From JANSYL01 sp963921255 (GTDB taxonomy: Bacteria > Pseudomonadota > Alphaproteobacteria > Rhodobacterales > Rhodobacteraceae), in contig CAWUEW020000002.1 of the NCBI GenBank assembly GCA_963921255.3, positions 558,001 to 622,000 of the forward strand: a DNA stretch of 64,000 nucleotides, read 5' to 3'. Both the position numbers and the translations under genes were made by a program. The notes under the pieces were generated by a model that saw only the letters and a list, made by a program, of their open reading frames with translations, did no database searches and was not told where the DNA came from. The number at the start of each line of letters is the position of its first letter. Within the stretch, counting starts at the first letter, position 1. Below are positions 16,438 to 25,135 of the stretch, piece after piece.

Positions 16438-17424
16438 ATGAACACCTTTGGGTGGACGCGTCGCGCGCTGCTGGCCGCGGCGACCGCAACTTTGGCATTT
16501 GGCGGCGCGGCGCATGCCGACGGCCATCAGGTGCTGGACGAAGTGCACTTCTTGATCCCCGGCGGCGCCGGCGGCGGTTGGGATGGCACGGCCCGTGGCA
16601 CCGGCGAAGCCCTGACCGAAAGCGGCCTGGTCGGCACTGCATCGTACGAAAACATGTCCGGTGGTGGCGGCGGTGTCGCAATCGCGCACCTGATTGAAAA
16701 CGCCGACTCGATGGGCAACACCATGATGGTGAACTCCACCCCCATCGTGATCCGCTCGCTGACGGGCGTGTTCCCGCAAAACTTCCGCGATCTGACCCTC
16801 GTTGCCGGCACCATCGGTGACTACGCAGCCCTCGTGGTGAACACCGACAGCGAAATCCAGTCGATGGACGACCTGCTTGGCGCCTACCGCGCCGACGGCA
16901 TGAGCTTCGCGATCGGCGGCGGCTCGGTTCCGGGCGGTATGGATCACCTCGTCGCAGCGATGGCGATGCAGGCCGCGGGCGAAGATCCGACCGCCTTCAA
17001 CTACATCCCCTATGACGCAGGTGGCGCGGCGATGGCCGGTCTGCTGTCCGGCGAAATCCAGGCACTGTCGACCGGCTTCTCCGAAGCGGTTGCGCTGGCG
17101 CAGCAGGGCGAAGTGCGCATCATCGGCGTGACCTCGGAAGACCGCGTGGACGCGTTCCCGGATGCCCCGACCATGATGGAGCAGGGTGTCGACACCACCT
17201 TCGTCAACTGGCGCGGGTTCTTCGCGGCACCGGGTCTGGACGACGCACAGCTTGAAGCCTTCCAGGCGGCGCTGTCGGCCATGTACGAAACCGACGCATG
17301 GGAAGAGGTGCGCGCCCGCAACGGGTGGGTCAACATCCACAACAACGGCGACGAGTTCCGCGCGTTCCTGGAAGAGCAGGAGCAGGTGATCGGCGACCTG
17401 ATGCGGACCCTGGGCTTCCTGTAA
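16438..17424 (+). CDS. tctC: tripartite tricarboxylate transporter substrate-binding protein
   Basis: This periplasmic receptor (Bug/TctC family) hands a carboxylate to the TctAB membrane complex. The product is 328 residues with an N-terminal signal peptide cut near GAAHA-DG. The family beta-strand LIPGGAGGGWDGTARGTGEAL follows at about residues 37-57, and later segments NYIPYDAGGAAMAGLLSG and WRGFFAAPGL fit the family. GGGAGG precedes the ATG. The frame is open far upstream but that part is antisense to tctD. It is the first gene of tctCBA. Family members bind citrate, isocitrate or other dicarboxylates and aromatics, so the substrate is inferred from the downstream lyase. Confidence 0.93.
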   Translation: MNTFGWTRRALLAAATATLAFGGAAHADGHQVLDEVHFLIPGGAGGGWDGTARGTGEALTESGLVGTASYENMSGGGGGVAIAHLIENADSMGNTMMVNSTPIVIRSLTGVFPQNFRDLTLVAGTIGDYAALVVNTDSEIQSMDDLLGAYRADGMSFAIGGGSVPGGMDHLVAAMAMQAAGEDPTAFNYIPYDAGGAAMAGLLSGEIQALSTGFSEAVALAQQGEVRIIGVTSEDRVDAFPDAPTMMEQGVDTTFVNWRGFFAAPGLDDAQLEAFQAALSAMYETDAWEEVRARNGWVNIHNNGDEFRAFLEEQEQVIGDLMRTLGFL

Positions 17425-17521
17425 GCCAAGCCAATCGGTGCGCGGCGGCCAACCCGCCGCGCACCCTTCGCCACGACAAGAACACTTGCGTGGCCACTGA
17501 TTTCAAAGGGAGGGGACAGCT

Positions 17522-18019
17522 ATGGCGCTGGATCGTTGGATCGCGCTGATCTTCGTCGCGTTCTGCTGCATCTACGGCTATGCAGCCTTCTTCACGATGG
17601 ACCAATTGTTGCCGCCCTTCATGCAGCGCAACCCCGTTTGGCCATCAACTTTCCCCAAACTCCTGTCCGTGATGGGCGTCGGGATTGGCCTCATCGTCTT
17701 GCTCGGGATCGAGAAAGCCCCCGACGGCGACAAGGAACCGAGCGCCACCGACATCAACTATCGCCGGCTGACGGAGTACAAACTGGGTCAGGCGCTGTCG
17801 CTTCTGGGGCTGATGATCTTGTATGCCCTGATGCTGCGCCCGGCCGGCTTCCTGATCGCCACCACGGTGTTCCTTGTCGGCGGCAGCGCCATTCTGGGCG
17901 AACGCAAGTGGCATATCATGATCCCGGTCGCCATGCTGGCGACGGGCTTTGTCTGGTATCTGGTGCAAGAGGTGCTTGGCATCTTCCTGCGTCCCTTTCC
18001 GTTCTTCATGGGGGTCTGA
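17522..18019 (+). CDS. tctB: tripartite tricarboxylate transporter small membrane subunit
   Basis: The 165-residue protein has four predicted hydrophobic segments (about 8-25, 45-62, 85-105 and 125-160), the layout of TctB subunits. It lies 97 bases after tctC, with GGGAGGGG before its ATG, and 3 bases before tctA. It is needed with TctA to form the sodium- or proton-driven permease; its own function is poorly understood in the family. Confidence 0.9.
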   Translation: MALDRWIALIFVAFCCIYGYAAFFTMDQLLPPFMQRNPVWPSTFPKLLSVMGVGIGLIVLLGIEKAPDGDKEPSATDINYRRLTEYKLGQALSLLGLMILYALMLRPAGFLIATTVFLVGGSAILGERKWHIMIPVAMLATGFVWYLVQEVLGIFLRPFPFFMGV

Positions 18020-18022
18020 AAC

Positions 18023-19546
18023 ATGCTTGAAGGCATCATGATTGGCCTGACGGCCGCATTTTCGCTTCAGAACCTGCTGATGGTGATCGCGGGCTGTCTG
18101 ATTGGGACATTTATCGGGATGCTGCCGGGCCTTGGCCCGATGTCGATCATTGCGATCATGATCCCGGTCGCCATTACGCTTGGAGACCCCGCTGCCGCAT
18201 TGATCCTGCTGGCGGGCGTCTACTACGGGGCGATCTTTGGTGGCTCGACCTCATCGATCCTGTTGAACGCGCCCGGTGTTGCCGGGACCGTTGCGACCAG
18301 TTTCGATGGATATCCCATGGCAAGGAAAGGCATGGCCGGCAAGGCGCTGACGATCGCCGCGGTCGCCAGTTTCGCCGGCGGCACAATCGGCGCGATCCTG
18401 TTGATGATCTTTGCGCCGGCGTTGTCATCGGTCGCGCTCTTGTTCCATTCCGCCGAATACTTCGCGCTGATGGTCGTTGGACTGTCTGCAATCGCGGCCT
18501 TTGCCGGGACGGGTCAGGTGGCCAAGGCGCTGATGATGACGATCCTTGGGTTGATCCTGGCCACGGTCGGCGAAGGCGCGCTGTTCAACATGCCGCGCTT
18601 CACAATGGGTTTGATGGATCTGCAATCGGGCATCTCCTTCATCACTCTGGCCATGGCAATGTTCGCCCTGCCCGAAGCGATGTTCCTCGTGCTGAACCCG
18701 GCGCGCGGCGCATCTGGCAGCGATGGGGCAAGCGGCAAGATCACTGGTCTGCGCTTCAGCCGCGAGGAAGGCAAAGCCATGGTGCCCGTGATCGGACGCC
18801 AGTCGGTGCAGGGTTTCTTCATCGGCGTACTTCCGGGTGCCGGGGCGACGATCGCGTCTTTCCTGGGCTATGCCGTCGAACGCAACATTGCCAAAGGGGA
18901 AGAACAGGCCGAATTCGGCAAAGGTTCGGTCAAAGGTCTGGCCGCACCCGAGACGGCGAACAACGCAGCCTGTACCGGCTCGTTCGTGCCGCTTTTGACA
19001 CTCGGCATTCCGGGCTCGGGCACAACGGCGATCCTGCTCGGTGCGCTGATCGCCTTGAACGTGACGCCAGGGCCGCGCCTGATGGTCGACACGCCCGAGA
19101 TTTTCTGGGCCGTCATCATCTCGATGTTCATCGGGAACCTGGTGCTGCTGATCCTGAACCTGCCGCTGATCCCGTACATCGCCAAGATCCTTGCGATCCC
19201 GCGAAACTACCTGATCCCGTTCATTTTGTTCTTCACCCTGATGGGGGCCTATATCGGGCAGAACAATGCCACAGAGCTTTTGATGCTGGTCGGACTTGGG
19301 GTCATGGCGACGATCCTGCGGTTTGCGGACTATCCACTGGCGCCGCTTCTGATCGGGTTCATTCTGGGCACGATGCTGGAAGACAACTTCGCGCGTTCCA
19401 TGCAGCTCTATCGTGGGTTGGACTTCATCCTCGAACGTCCGATGACCTTGGCGCTGCTGGTGCTGGCCCTGTTGCTGGTGCTGCTGCCAAGCTATCGCGC
19501 CCGGCGCGCACGCAAACGGGCCGAAGGTGTGGCCGACGGCGATTGA
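18023..19546 (+). CDS. tctA: tripartite tricarboxylate transporter large membrane subunit
   Basis: TctA is the main permease subunit of the tricarboxylate transporter. The 507-residue protein has about twelve membrane segments. It carries the family signatures GTFIGMLPGLGPMSIIAIM near residues 28-46 and the related GVLPGAGATIASFLGY near 265, then ETANNAACTGSFVPLLTLG with GSGTTAILLGAL after it. The gene follows tctB by 3 bases. A strong intrinsic terminator lies directly after its stop. Confidence 0.95.
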   Translation: MLEGIMIGLTAAFSLQNLLMVIAGCLIGTFIGMLPGLGPMSIIAIMIPVAITLGDPAAALILLAGVYYGAIFGGSTSSILLNAPGVAGTVATSFDGYPMARKGMAGKALTIAAVASFAGGTIGAILLMIFAPALSSVALLFHSAEYFALMVVGLSAIAAFAGTGQVAKALMMTILGLILATVGEGALFNMPRFTMGLMDLQSGISFITLAMAMFALPEAMFLVLNPARGASGSDGASGKITGLRFSREEGKAMVPVIGRQSVQGFFIGVLPGAGATIASFLGYAVERNIAKGEEQAEFGKGSVKGLAAPETANNAACTGSFVPLLTLGIPGSGTTAILLGALIALNVTPGPRLMVDTPEIFWAVIISMFIGNLVLLILNLPLIPYIAKILAIPRNYLIPFILFFTLMGAYIGQNNATELLMLVGLGVMATILRFADYPLAPLLIGFILGTMLEDNFARSMQLYRGLDFILERPMTLALLVLALLLVLLPSYRARRARKRAEGVADGD

Positions 19547-19560
19547 GCCTCTGACTTCCC

Positions 19561-19590
19561 AACGTGCGCCGCAACCGGCGCACGTTTTCT
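19561..19590 (+). terminator. intrinsic terminator after tctA
   Basis: A perfect 10-bp stem (AACGTGCGCC with GGCGCACGTT) with a 6-base loop is followed by TTTCTTT. It begins 15 bases after the tctA stop and ends 16 bases before the CoA-transferase start. It would separate the transporter operon from the downstream genes, or attenuate read-through into them. Confidence 0.85.
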
Positions 19591-19605
19591 TTGAGACGTG
19601 AGCCT

Positions 19606-20805
19606 ATGACAACGACCAAGCCTTTGTCCGGCATTCAAGTGCTCGATTTGACGAATGTCCTTGCCGGGCCGTTTGCCTGCCACCAGCTGGCGCATCTGGG
19701 CGCCGATGTGTTGAAGGTCGAAGCAGTCGGTCGCGGGGATCTGGCCCGCAATCTGGGGGCCGACCCGGCCTTGTCGGCCAAGGGCATGGGGATCAGCTTT
19801 CTGGCGCAGAACGCCGGGAAACGCTCGCTGACCCTGAACCTGAAAGATCCGCGCGGGAAAGACATCCTGCGCCGCCTCGTGCGCCAGGCGGACGTTCTGG
19901 TGGAAAATTTCCGACCCGGCGTGATGGAGCGCCTTGGCCTTGGCCCCGATGGACTGCGCGCCGAGAATCCGCGGCTCATCTATTGTGCCATTTCCGGGTT
20001 TGGCCAGACCGGCCCTTGGGCCGGGCGACCAGCCTACGATCAGATCGTGCAGGGTGTGTCGGGCGTGATGTCGATTACCGGTGATGCCGAGAGCGCGCCA
20101 TTGCGCGTCGGCTACCCGCTGGCGGACACCGTCGGGGGGCTGACGGCCGCGATGGCAATCATGGGCGCCCTGAACGCCAACCCGCGTGGCTGCGTGATCG
20201 ACGTGTCCATGCTGGAGGCCGTTCTGGCGACGATGGGTTGGATCGTGTCCAACCACCTGATTGGCGGGGTCACGCCAACGCCGAACGGAAATGAAAACCC
20301 GACCTCGGCGCCGTCCGGGGCGTTCCAATGCGCCGACGGCCTGATCAACATCGCGGCGAACAAGGATGAACAATGGGTGCTGCTGGCCAAGCATCTGGGA
20401 CGCGACGACCTGCTGGACCGACCGCAATTCGCAACGCGCGAGGATCGCAAGGCCAACCGCCTGCAGCTCAAGGCCGAGCTTGAAACAATCCTGACCACCC
20501 GCCCTGCCCGCGATTGGGCGCGCGAATTGAACGCAATCGGTGTGCCGTCCGGGGCGGTCATGTCGGTGCCGGATGTCCTGGCGCACCCACAGATCCAAGG
20601 TCGCGATTTCCTTGGCCGGTTCCAGGATGTGCCAGGGTTGGATGCGGCGATTGATCTGGTGCGCGTAGGCGCCATGATCGACGGTGCACGTCCGGCGGTC
20701 GATGCTCCGCCTCCGGTGCTTGGCGCGGACACCCAAGACGTGTTGGCCGCGCTCGGGTATAGCCAATCGGAGATCGAGCAATTCCGCGAGGAGGGTGTCA
20801 CATGA
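19606..20805 (+). CDS. family III CoA-transferase (CaiB/BaiF)
   Basis: Family III CoA-transferases move CoA from a donor such as succinyl-CoA to a carboxylate. The 399-residue product has the family N-terminus (LDLTNVLAGPFACHQLAHLG and ADVLKVE), the VENFRPGVMERLGL segment, and ISGFGQTGPWAGRPAYD. D174, in the PLADTVGGL motif, is the likely nucleophile by family position. The start at 19606 gives MTTTKPL. The gene overlaps the next one, a citrate-synthase-fold lyase, by 4 bases (ATGA), and it follows the tricarboxylate transporter. That arrangement suggests it makes a tricarboxylyl-CoA such as citryl-CoA. This specificity is inference. Confidence 0.9.
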   Translation: MTTTKPLSGIQVLDLTNVLAGPFACHQLAHLGADVLKVEAVGRGDLARNLGADPALSAKGMGISFLAQNAGKRSLTLNLKDPRGKDILRRLVRQADVLVENFRPGVMERLGLGPDGLRAENPRLIYCAISGFGQTGPWAGRPAYDQIVQGVSGVMSITGDAESAPLRVGYPLADTVGGLTAAMAIMGALNANPRGCVIDVSMLEAVLATMGWIVSNHLIGGVTPTPNGNENPTSAPSGAFQCADGLINIAANKDEQWVLLAKHLGRDDLLDRPQFATREDRKANRLQLKAELETILTTRPARDWARELNAIGVPSGAVMSVPDVLAHPQIQGRDFLGRFQDVPGLDAAIDLVRVGAMIDGARPAVDAPPPVLGADTQDVLAALGYSQSEIEQFREEGVT

Positions 20806-21581
20806 GCGACCGCAACGACGTATCTGATTGGTGGCGCACCCGGATCATCGACATGGAACCCGGACGGATTGCCTTACGCGGCACGCCCGTGGAACAGTTG
20901 ATCGGCAATATCGGCTTCGCGCAGATGATCTGGCTGATGGTCACCGGATCCGAGATCAAGGGACACCAGGCTGCGCTGTTCGAGGCCGCCCTGGTCGCGG
21001 CCGTGGATCATGGCCCCCAGGCGCCCTCCATTGCCGCGGCGCGCATGGCGGCGACCTGTGGCATCGGGCTGCAAAGTGCGATGGCGACCGGGCTGAACAT
21101 GTTGGGCGATGTCCATGGTGGGGCCGGAGAACAGGCCGTCGCCCTCTACCGTGCGCTGGAACGGGCCGGGCCGGAAGGGCTGGCCGATGGCCTTGACGCC
21201 TGGCGCGCTGAGCATGGCAAGTTCATCCCCGGTTTTGGCCACCGGTTCCATAAACCCGTCGACCCCCGCGCGCCGCGCCTGCTGGCGCTGGTTGATGAAG
21301 CCGCCGAAGCGGGGGCGGTCCCGGGCGCCTACGCCGAGATTGGCCGTGCCATCGAACGGCACCTGGCCGCCGAGCGGGGCAAACCGGTGCCGATGAACAT
21401 CGATGGGGCAACCGCCGTCATCTATGCCGAGCTTGGGTGCCCACCGCCCTTGGCCCGCGGGTTTTTTGGGCTCTCGCGCAGCGTCGGCATCCTTGCCCAC
21501 GCATGGGAACAGACGGAACAAGGTGGGCGCAACAAGGGCCCGACACCCCCGGACTATCGCTGGACCTATGACACATACTAA
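20802..21581 (+). CDS. short citrate-synthase-family lyase, citryl-CoA lyase-like
   Basis: The 259-residue protein keeps all three catalytic positions of the citrate synthase fold: H105 in DVHGGAGEQ, H147 in PGFGHRFHKPVDPRA and D201 in PMNIDGATAVIYAELG. It lacks the N-terminal part of true citrate synthases (about 370-430 residues). Short members of this kind are citryl-CoA lyases, which cleave citryl-CoA to acetyl-CoA and oxaloacetate, though other acyl-CoA aldol substrates are possible. It is translationally coupled to a family III CoA-transferase (4-base overlap) and its 3' end overlaps the next gene by 14 bases. The operon is consistent with CoA activation followed by cleavage of an imported tricarboxylate. 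Confidence 0.82.
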   Translation: MSDRNDVSDWWRTRIIDMEPGRIALRGTPVEQLIGNIGFAQMIWLMVTGSEIKGHQAALFEAALVAAVDHGPQAPSIAAARMAATCGIGLQSAMATGLNMLGDVHGGAGEQAVALYRALERAGPEGLADGLDAWRAEHGKFIPGFGHRFHKPVDPRAPRLLALVDEAAEAGAVPGAYAEIGRAIERHLAAERGKPVPMNIDGATAVIYAELGCPPPLARGFFGLSRSVGILAHAWEQTEQGGRNKGPTPPDYRWTYDTY

Positions 21582-22605
21582 GGACGATTGGCGCGCGGCG
21601 GCGCTGACGCTTCTGGTTGGGGGCGGCGGCGCAGGTCTGTTCTGGTTGATCGGGTTTCCGGCGGCCGTGCTGACCGGCCCGGCGGCGGCCGTGTCGCTGG
21701 CGACGGTCCTGGGGCTGCGATCGTTCATCCCCGATCCCGTTCGGGATGCCTGTTTCCTGACCCTCGGCATCAGCATCGGCAGCACGGTCACCCCCGAAGT
21801 TCTGGCCACAGCCCTGACCTGGCCTCTCAGCCTCGTGGTGCTGACCGCCAGTCTTTTGGTTTCGATCTATCTTGTGCGGCAGCTTTTGGAACGCGGGTTC
21901 AGCTTTGATCCGATGACGGCCCTCCTGGCCTCGACGCCCGGGCACCTGAGCTATGTCATGGGCCTTTCGACGGACATCAAAGCGGACGTGCCGCGTGTGG
22001 CATTGGTTCAGTCCATACGGGTGCTGATGCTGACCTTGCTTGTCCCCGTCCTGATCGTCTGGTGGGGCGCGGAAGGCACGGCGCCCACCCTCCACAGCGG
22101 ACAAATCGGCCTGGCCCCGCTGCTGATCCTGTTTGTGCTGTCCTTCGGCGTGGGCCTTGTGTTCCGCCGCTGGAACATCCCCGCACCGTTCCTTCTGGGC
22201 GCAATCCTGATCTCGGCCATTGGGCATGGCAGCGCAATGACGCCGGGCGCCTTGCCCCCGTGGCTAACGACATCGGCTTTCGTCATCATGGGCGCCCTGA
22301 TCGGGACACGGTTCAACGGGATCACCGGCGCCCAAGTGATCGCTGCGCTGGCCGCCGGGGTGGTCGCAACTCTGGTCGCCTGCATCATCGCGGGGGCTTG
22401 CGCCTTGCTGGCCGCCGGGATCGTCGGCCTGCCGCCGGCCGCCCTTCTGTTGGCCTTTGCGCCGGGCGGCGTCGAGGTGATGGCCGCACTTGCCATTGAA
22501 ACGGGTCTCGAGCCTGCGTTTGTCGCGGCGCATCATGTGATGCGCCTTGTGATCCTGACGATCCTGATCCCGGTGTTGCTGCGCGGGATGCGGACAGGCA
22601 CCTAG
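21568..22605 (+). CDS. AbrB-duplication membrane protein (PF05145-like)
   Basis: The 345-residue protein is almost entirely hydrophobic with about ten membrane segments arranged as an internal duplication. Each half has a similar motif: LASTPGHLSYVMGL in the first and LLLAFAPGGVEVMAALA in the second. Members are often labelled AbrB transcriptional regulators, which is misleading because no DNA-binding domain is present; it is probably a permease or exporter. The start at 21568 overlaps the lyase gene by 14 bases, so it is co-translated with the CoA-transferase and lyase. It may move a substrate or product of that pathway. Confidence 0.8.
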   Translation: MTHTKDDWRAAALTLLVGGGGAGLFWLIGFPAAVLTGPAAAVSLATVLGLRSFIPDPVRDACFLTLGISIGSTVTPEVLATALTWPLSLVVLTASLLVSIYLVRQLLERGFSFDPMTALLASTPGHLSYVMGLSTDIKADVPRVALVQSIRVLMLTLLVPVLIVWWGAEGTAPTLHSGQIGLAPLLILFVLSFGVGLVFRRWNIPAPFLLGAILISAIGHGSAMTPGALPPWLTTSAFVIMGALIGTRFNGITGAQVIAALAAGVVATLVACIIAGACALLAAGIVGLPPAALLLAFAPGGVEVMAALAIETGLEPAFVAAHHVMRLVILTILIPVLLRGMRTGT

Positions 22606-23948
22606 GCTGCGTGGTTGGAGACACCGCGCCCTGTGGCCGCCCGGGCCAAACCCCCGACATCCACCGTCGCGCCAAGACGCGTTGCCAGCAGGTAAAGCCC
22701 GCCGATCTTGCGTTGAAGAAACAGGGTGTCCGCCGGGGGAATATGCCACAACTCGCGCTCGGACCCGATGCTCTGCCCTTTGCGGCGCATCCGGTCCGCG
22801 AAATCGTTGCCCTTGAAGACAAACGGCTCGGGCCTGCGCAGCAGGTCAAAGCCCATATTGGCCATGTCGAGCAGCGTGGCCTTGTGGTGCTCGGGCAGGT
22901 TTGGCCGGATGAAGTCCAAGTCCTCAAGCGCGGTCAGGATATCGGCATCGCTGCCGTCCAGACCCGCATTGAGCAGCGCCATATGCCCCTCTGCCACCGC
23001 GTCCGAAATGTGTCGCGTCGCCCCGAAATCCAACAAGACCACCTGCCGCGTTTCGGACCGCCAGCGGTAGTTCGCGAAATTCGGATCGGTCTGCATGGTC
23101 TTAAACGCGAACAGTTCGGTCAGACACAGCTCGATCAAGGCCGTCATCGCCCTGTCTCGCACGTCTTGAGGTTCGTCGCTGAGCGCCTCGATCGGGGCGG
23201 ACGCCTCGAATGTCATGGCCAGTGCGTCGGTGCGTGACAACTCGGGCAGAACACGGGGCACAACAAATCTGGGATCGTCTGCCAAAAGATCGGCGAAGGT
23301 GGTCAGGGCCTCCGCCTCGCGCAGATAGTCGGCTTCATCGTGTAACTGTTGCCGTGCCTCGTCCAACAGCGGGGTCAGGTCCAGGTCCTTGGGGACAAGG
23401 CCCGACCACCGGATCAAGGCGGAGGCGTTCGAGACGTCGCTGTCGATGGCGTCGCGCACGCCGGGGTATTGCAGTTTGATCGCCAGTTGGGTGCCGTCCG
23501 TCGCGCGGGCGCGGTGCACCTGACCGATGGACGCGGCCGCCAACGGCGTCGTGTCGAAGCTGCGGAACAGCCGCCTGAAATCCGGACCGTAGGCCTTGGT
23601 CAGAACCGTCTTCAACTGTGCGGGCGGCATGAAATGCGCCTCTGCCCGCAACCGGGCCAGGATGCGCTCAAGCTCCGGTGGCAGCAGATCGCCCGCTTCC
23701 ATCGACATCAGTTGGCCAATTTTCATCACGGCGCCGCGCATTTCCGACAGGCGATCGGCGAACCGTTCCAGGTTTGACGGTGTCAGAAACAGATCGGCCG
23801 GATTGGGGCGTTCGCCACGTGCCAGCGCCTGCGCCCCGGCAACAGCCATGCCCCCGGCAAGACCCGTGACGAGTCCCCCCATCTTGCCAAACCGGGACAG
23901 GCGCCCGGTGGGCACTGGGCGAAACCTGGGATCACGATTGGTTGACAT
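22602..23948 (-). CDS. ABC1/AarF/UbiB family atypical kinase
   Basis: The 448-residue protein shows the diagnostic features of the UbiB clan: KxGQ at 76-79 (MKIGQLMS), the alanine-rich loop AAASIGQVHRA in place of a glycine loop, the catalytic lysine in LAIKLQYPG, and DFGATR as the metal-binding motif. Relatives act as ATPases or kinases supporting ubiquinone biosynthesis or lipid homeostasis. No ubi gene is adjacent, so the partner is unknown. It converges on the AbrB-type gene with a 4-base overlap. Confidence 0.92.
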   Translation of the reverse strand: MSTNRDPRFRPVPTGRLSRFGKMGGLVTGLAGGMAVAGAQALARGERPNPADLFLTPSNLERFADRLSEMRGAVMKIGQLMSMEAGDLLPPELERILARLRAEAHFMPPAQLKTVLTKAYGPDFRRLFRSFDTTPLAAASIGQVHRARATDGTQLAIKLQYPGVRDAIDSDVSNASALIRWSGLVPKDLDLTPLLDEARQQLHDEADYLREAEALTTFADLLADDPRFVVPRVLPELSRTDALAMTFEASAPIEALSDEPQDVRDRAMTALIELCLTELFAFKTMQTDPNFANYRWRSETRQVVLLDFGATRHISDAVAEGHMALLNAGLDGSDADILTALEDLDFIRPNLPEHHKATLLDMANMGFDLLRRPEPFVFKGNDFADRMRRKGQSIGSERELWHIPPADTLFLQRKIGGLYLLATRLGATVDVGGLARAATGRGVSNHAA

Positions 23949-24034
23949 GCCGGTACTGGCCCTTCAGGGGACGTTCGATTGTCGACTTAGTGGTGCGGTC
24001 CTCCAAGGAAAGCGCTTGTTTGAGGTGGCGCAGT

Positions 24035-25135
24035 TTATCGCCCCGAGGACGGTGTACGCTTCGTCTGTTCCGTGTGTGCACGCAGGGATGGCGGGTCTTG
24101 CGCTCGCCGCGCCTCGGGTGCTGCGAGCGTGTGATCATCGAACTGCATATGACGGCCCCGCCCGGCCCGCTTCGCAGCGTAGAGGGCGACGTCCGTGTCG
24201 GCCAGAACCTCGTCCAAACTGGGCCGCCTGTCGATCTGCGCCACGGTGGCGGACCCGATGCTTGCGGATACCCGGCACTGGTGCCCATCATGCTCGACCG
24301 GCACCTCAATGCGCGAAATCAGGCGCTGCGCCAGGGCCGCCACGCCCGTCGCGTCCGTCAGGTCTCGCAGGAGCACCAGGAATTCATCGCCGCCGACCCG
24401 AGCCGCCAGGTCCGCGTCGCGCACCTCCGTTGCGAGGATCCGGCCAACCTCGGTCAGGACGCGGTCGCCCGCCGCGTGACCGAGGGTATCGTTGACCTGC
24501 TTAAAGAAGTCCAAGTCGATATGCAGGACCGTGAACACCGTCTGTCGGTCGGCAAGGGCCTCCACAATCGCCTGATCCATCGCGCGTCGGTTGGCCAATC
24601 CGGTCAAAGGATCCGTCAGGGCCTGCACCTCAGCCGCGGCGCGGGCTGTCTCAAGGCGTTCAGACAAACGACGTGACAACGCGGCCGTGCTTGCATTTGC
24701 CTCGTGGAGATACATCAACTCAACCGTCTGATCACACGGCGAGAAATCGGACAGTGTCAGATCAAACTCGCGCACCGCGCGTGCAAAGGACAGTCCGAGC
24801 GAGATATCCAGGATATAGCCGGTCGCACTTGGAAGAACCGCCAGCGTGCCCCGCAGCGGAAGGTCCGGCGCCGAGGTCAGGCCAAGCGCAAGCCGCTGTC
24901 CGGCATAGGGCAAAAGATCGTCCAGCCGGGACGTCGCGATCGGGCGGCGTATCTCAAGCACGTCAAAGACACCGCGCCCAATCAGCGCCCCATCGCCAAC
25001 CATTTTTTCAAGGGTGGGCCCGGATTGGAGCACACCGCCGGCCAGATCCAGCCAAAGATGCATCGGCATCAGCATGTCCAGCACTGGCGCCGCGCGTTGG
25101 ATCAGGCGCGCAAGTCTGGGCGGCGACGCCATCAT
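24035..25135 (-). CDS. HNOBA-GGDEF diguanylate cyclase, partner of H-NOX
   Basis: The 366-residue protein makes cyclic di-GMP. Residues about 15-150 match the H-NOX-associated (HNOBA) domain (MPMHLWLDLAGGVLQSG, a FDVLEIRRP segment, then DFSPCDQTVELMYLHEA). A coiled linker follows, then a GGDEF domain with LTDPLTGLANRR, the active site RVGGDEF and the inhibitory RxxD site (RDAD) exactly five residues before GGDEF. Product feedback inhibition is therefore likely. The gene overlaps the upstream H-NOX gene by 4 bases. HNOBA domains are the usual docking part for H-NOX, so the pair should convert nitric oxide binding into a change in c-di-GMP. No EAL domain is present. Confidence 0.9.
   Translation of the reverse strand: MMASPPRLARLIQRAAPVLDMLMPMHLWLDLAGGVLQSGPTLEKMVGDGALIGRGVFDVLEIRRPIATSRLDDLLPYAGQRLALGLTSAPDLPLRGTLAVLPSATGYILDISLGLSFARAVREFDLTLSDFSPCDQTVELMYLHEANASTAALSRRLSERLETARAAAEVQALTDPLTGLANRRAMDQAIVEALADRQTVFTVLHIDLDFFKQVNDTLGHAAGDRVLTEVGRILATEVRDADLAARVGGDEFLVLLRDLTDATGVAALAQRLISRIEVPVEHDGHQCRVSASIGSATVAQIDRRPSLDEVLADTDVALYAAKRAGRGRHMQFDDHTLAAPEARRAQDPPSLRAHTEQTKRTPSSGR

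Noticed and set aside
20802..21581. Full citrate synthase or 2-methylcitrate synthase
   Set aside because: At 259 residues the protein lacks the N-terminal third of synthases; its length and neighbours fit a lyase better.
21568..22605. AbrB-type transcription regulator
   Set aside because: The protein is nearly all membrane helices and has no DNA-binding segment.
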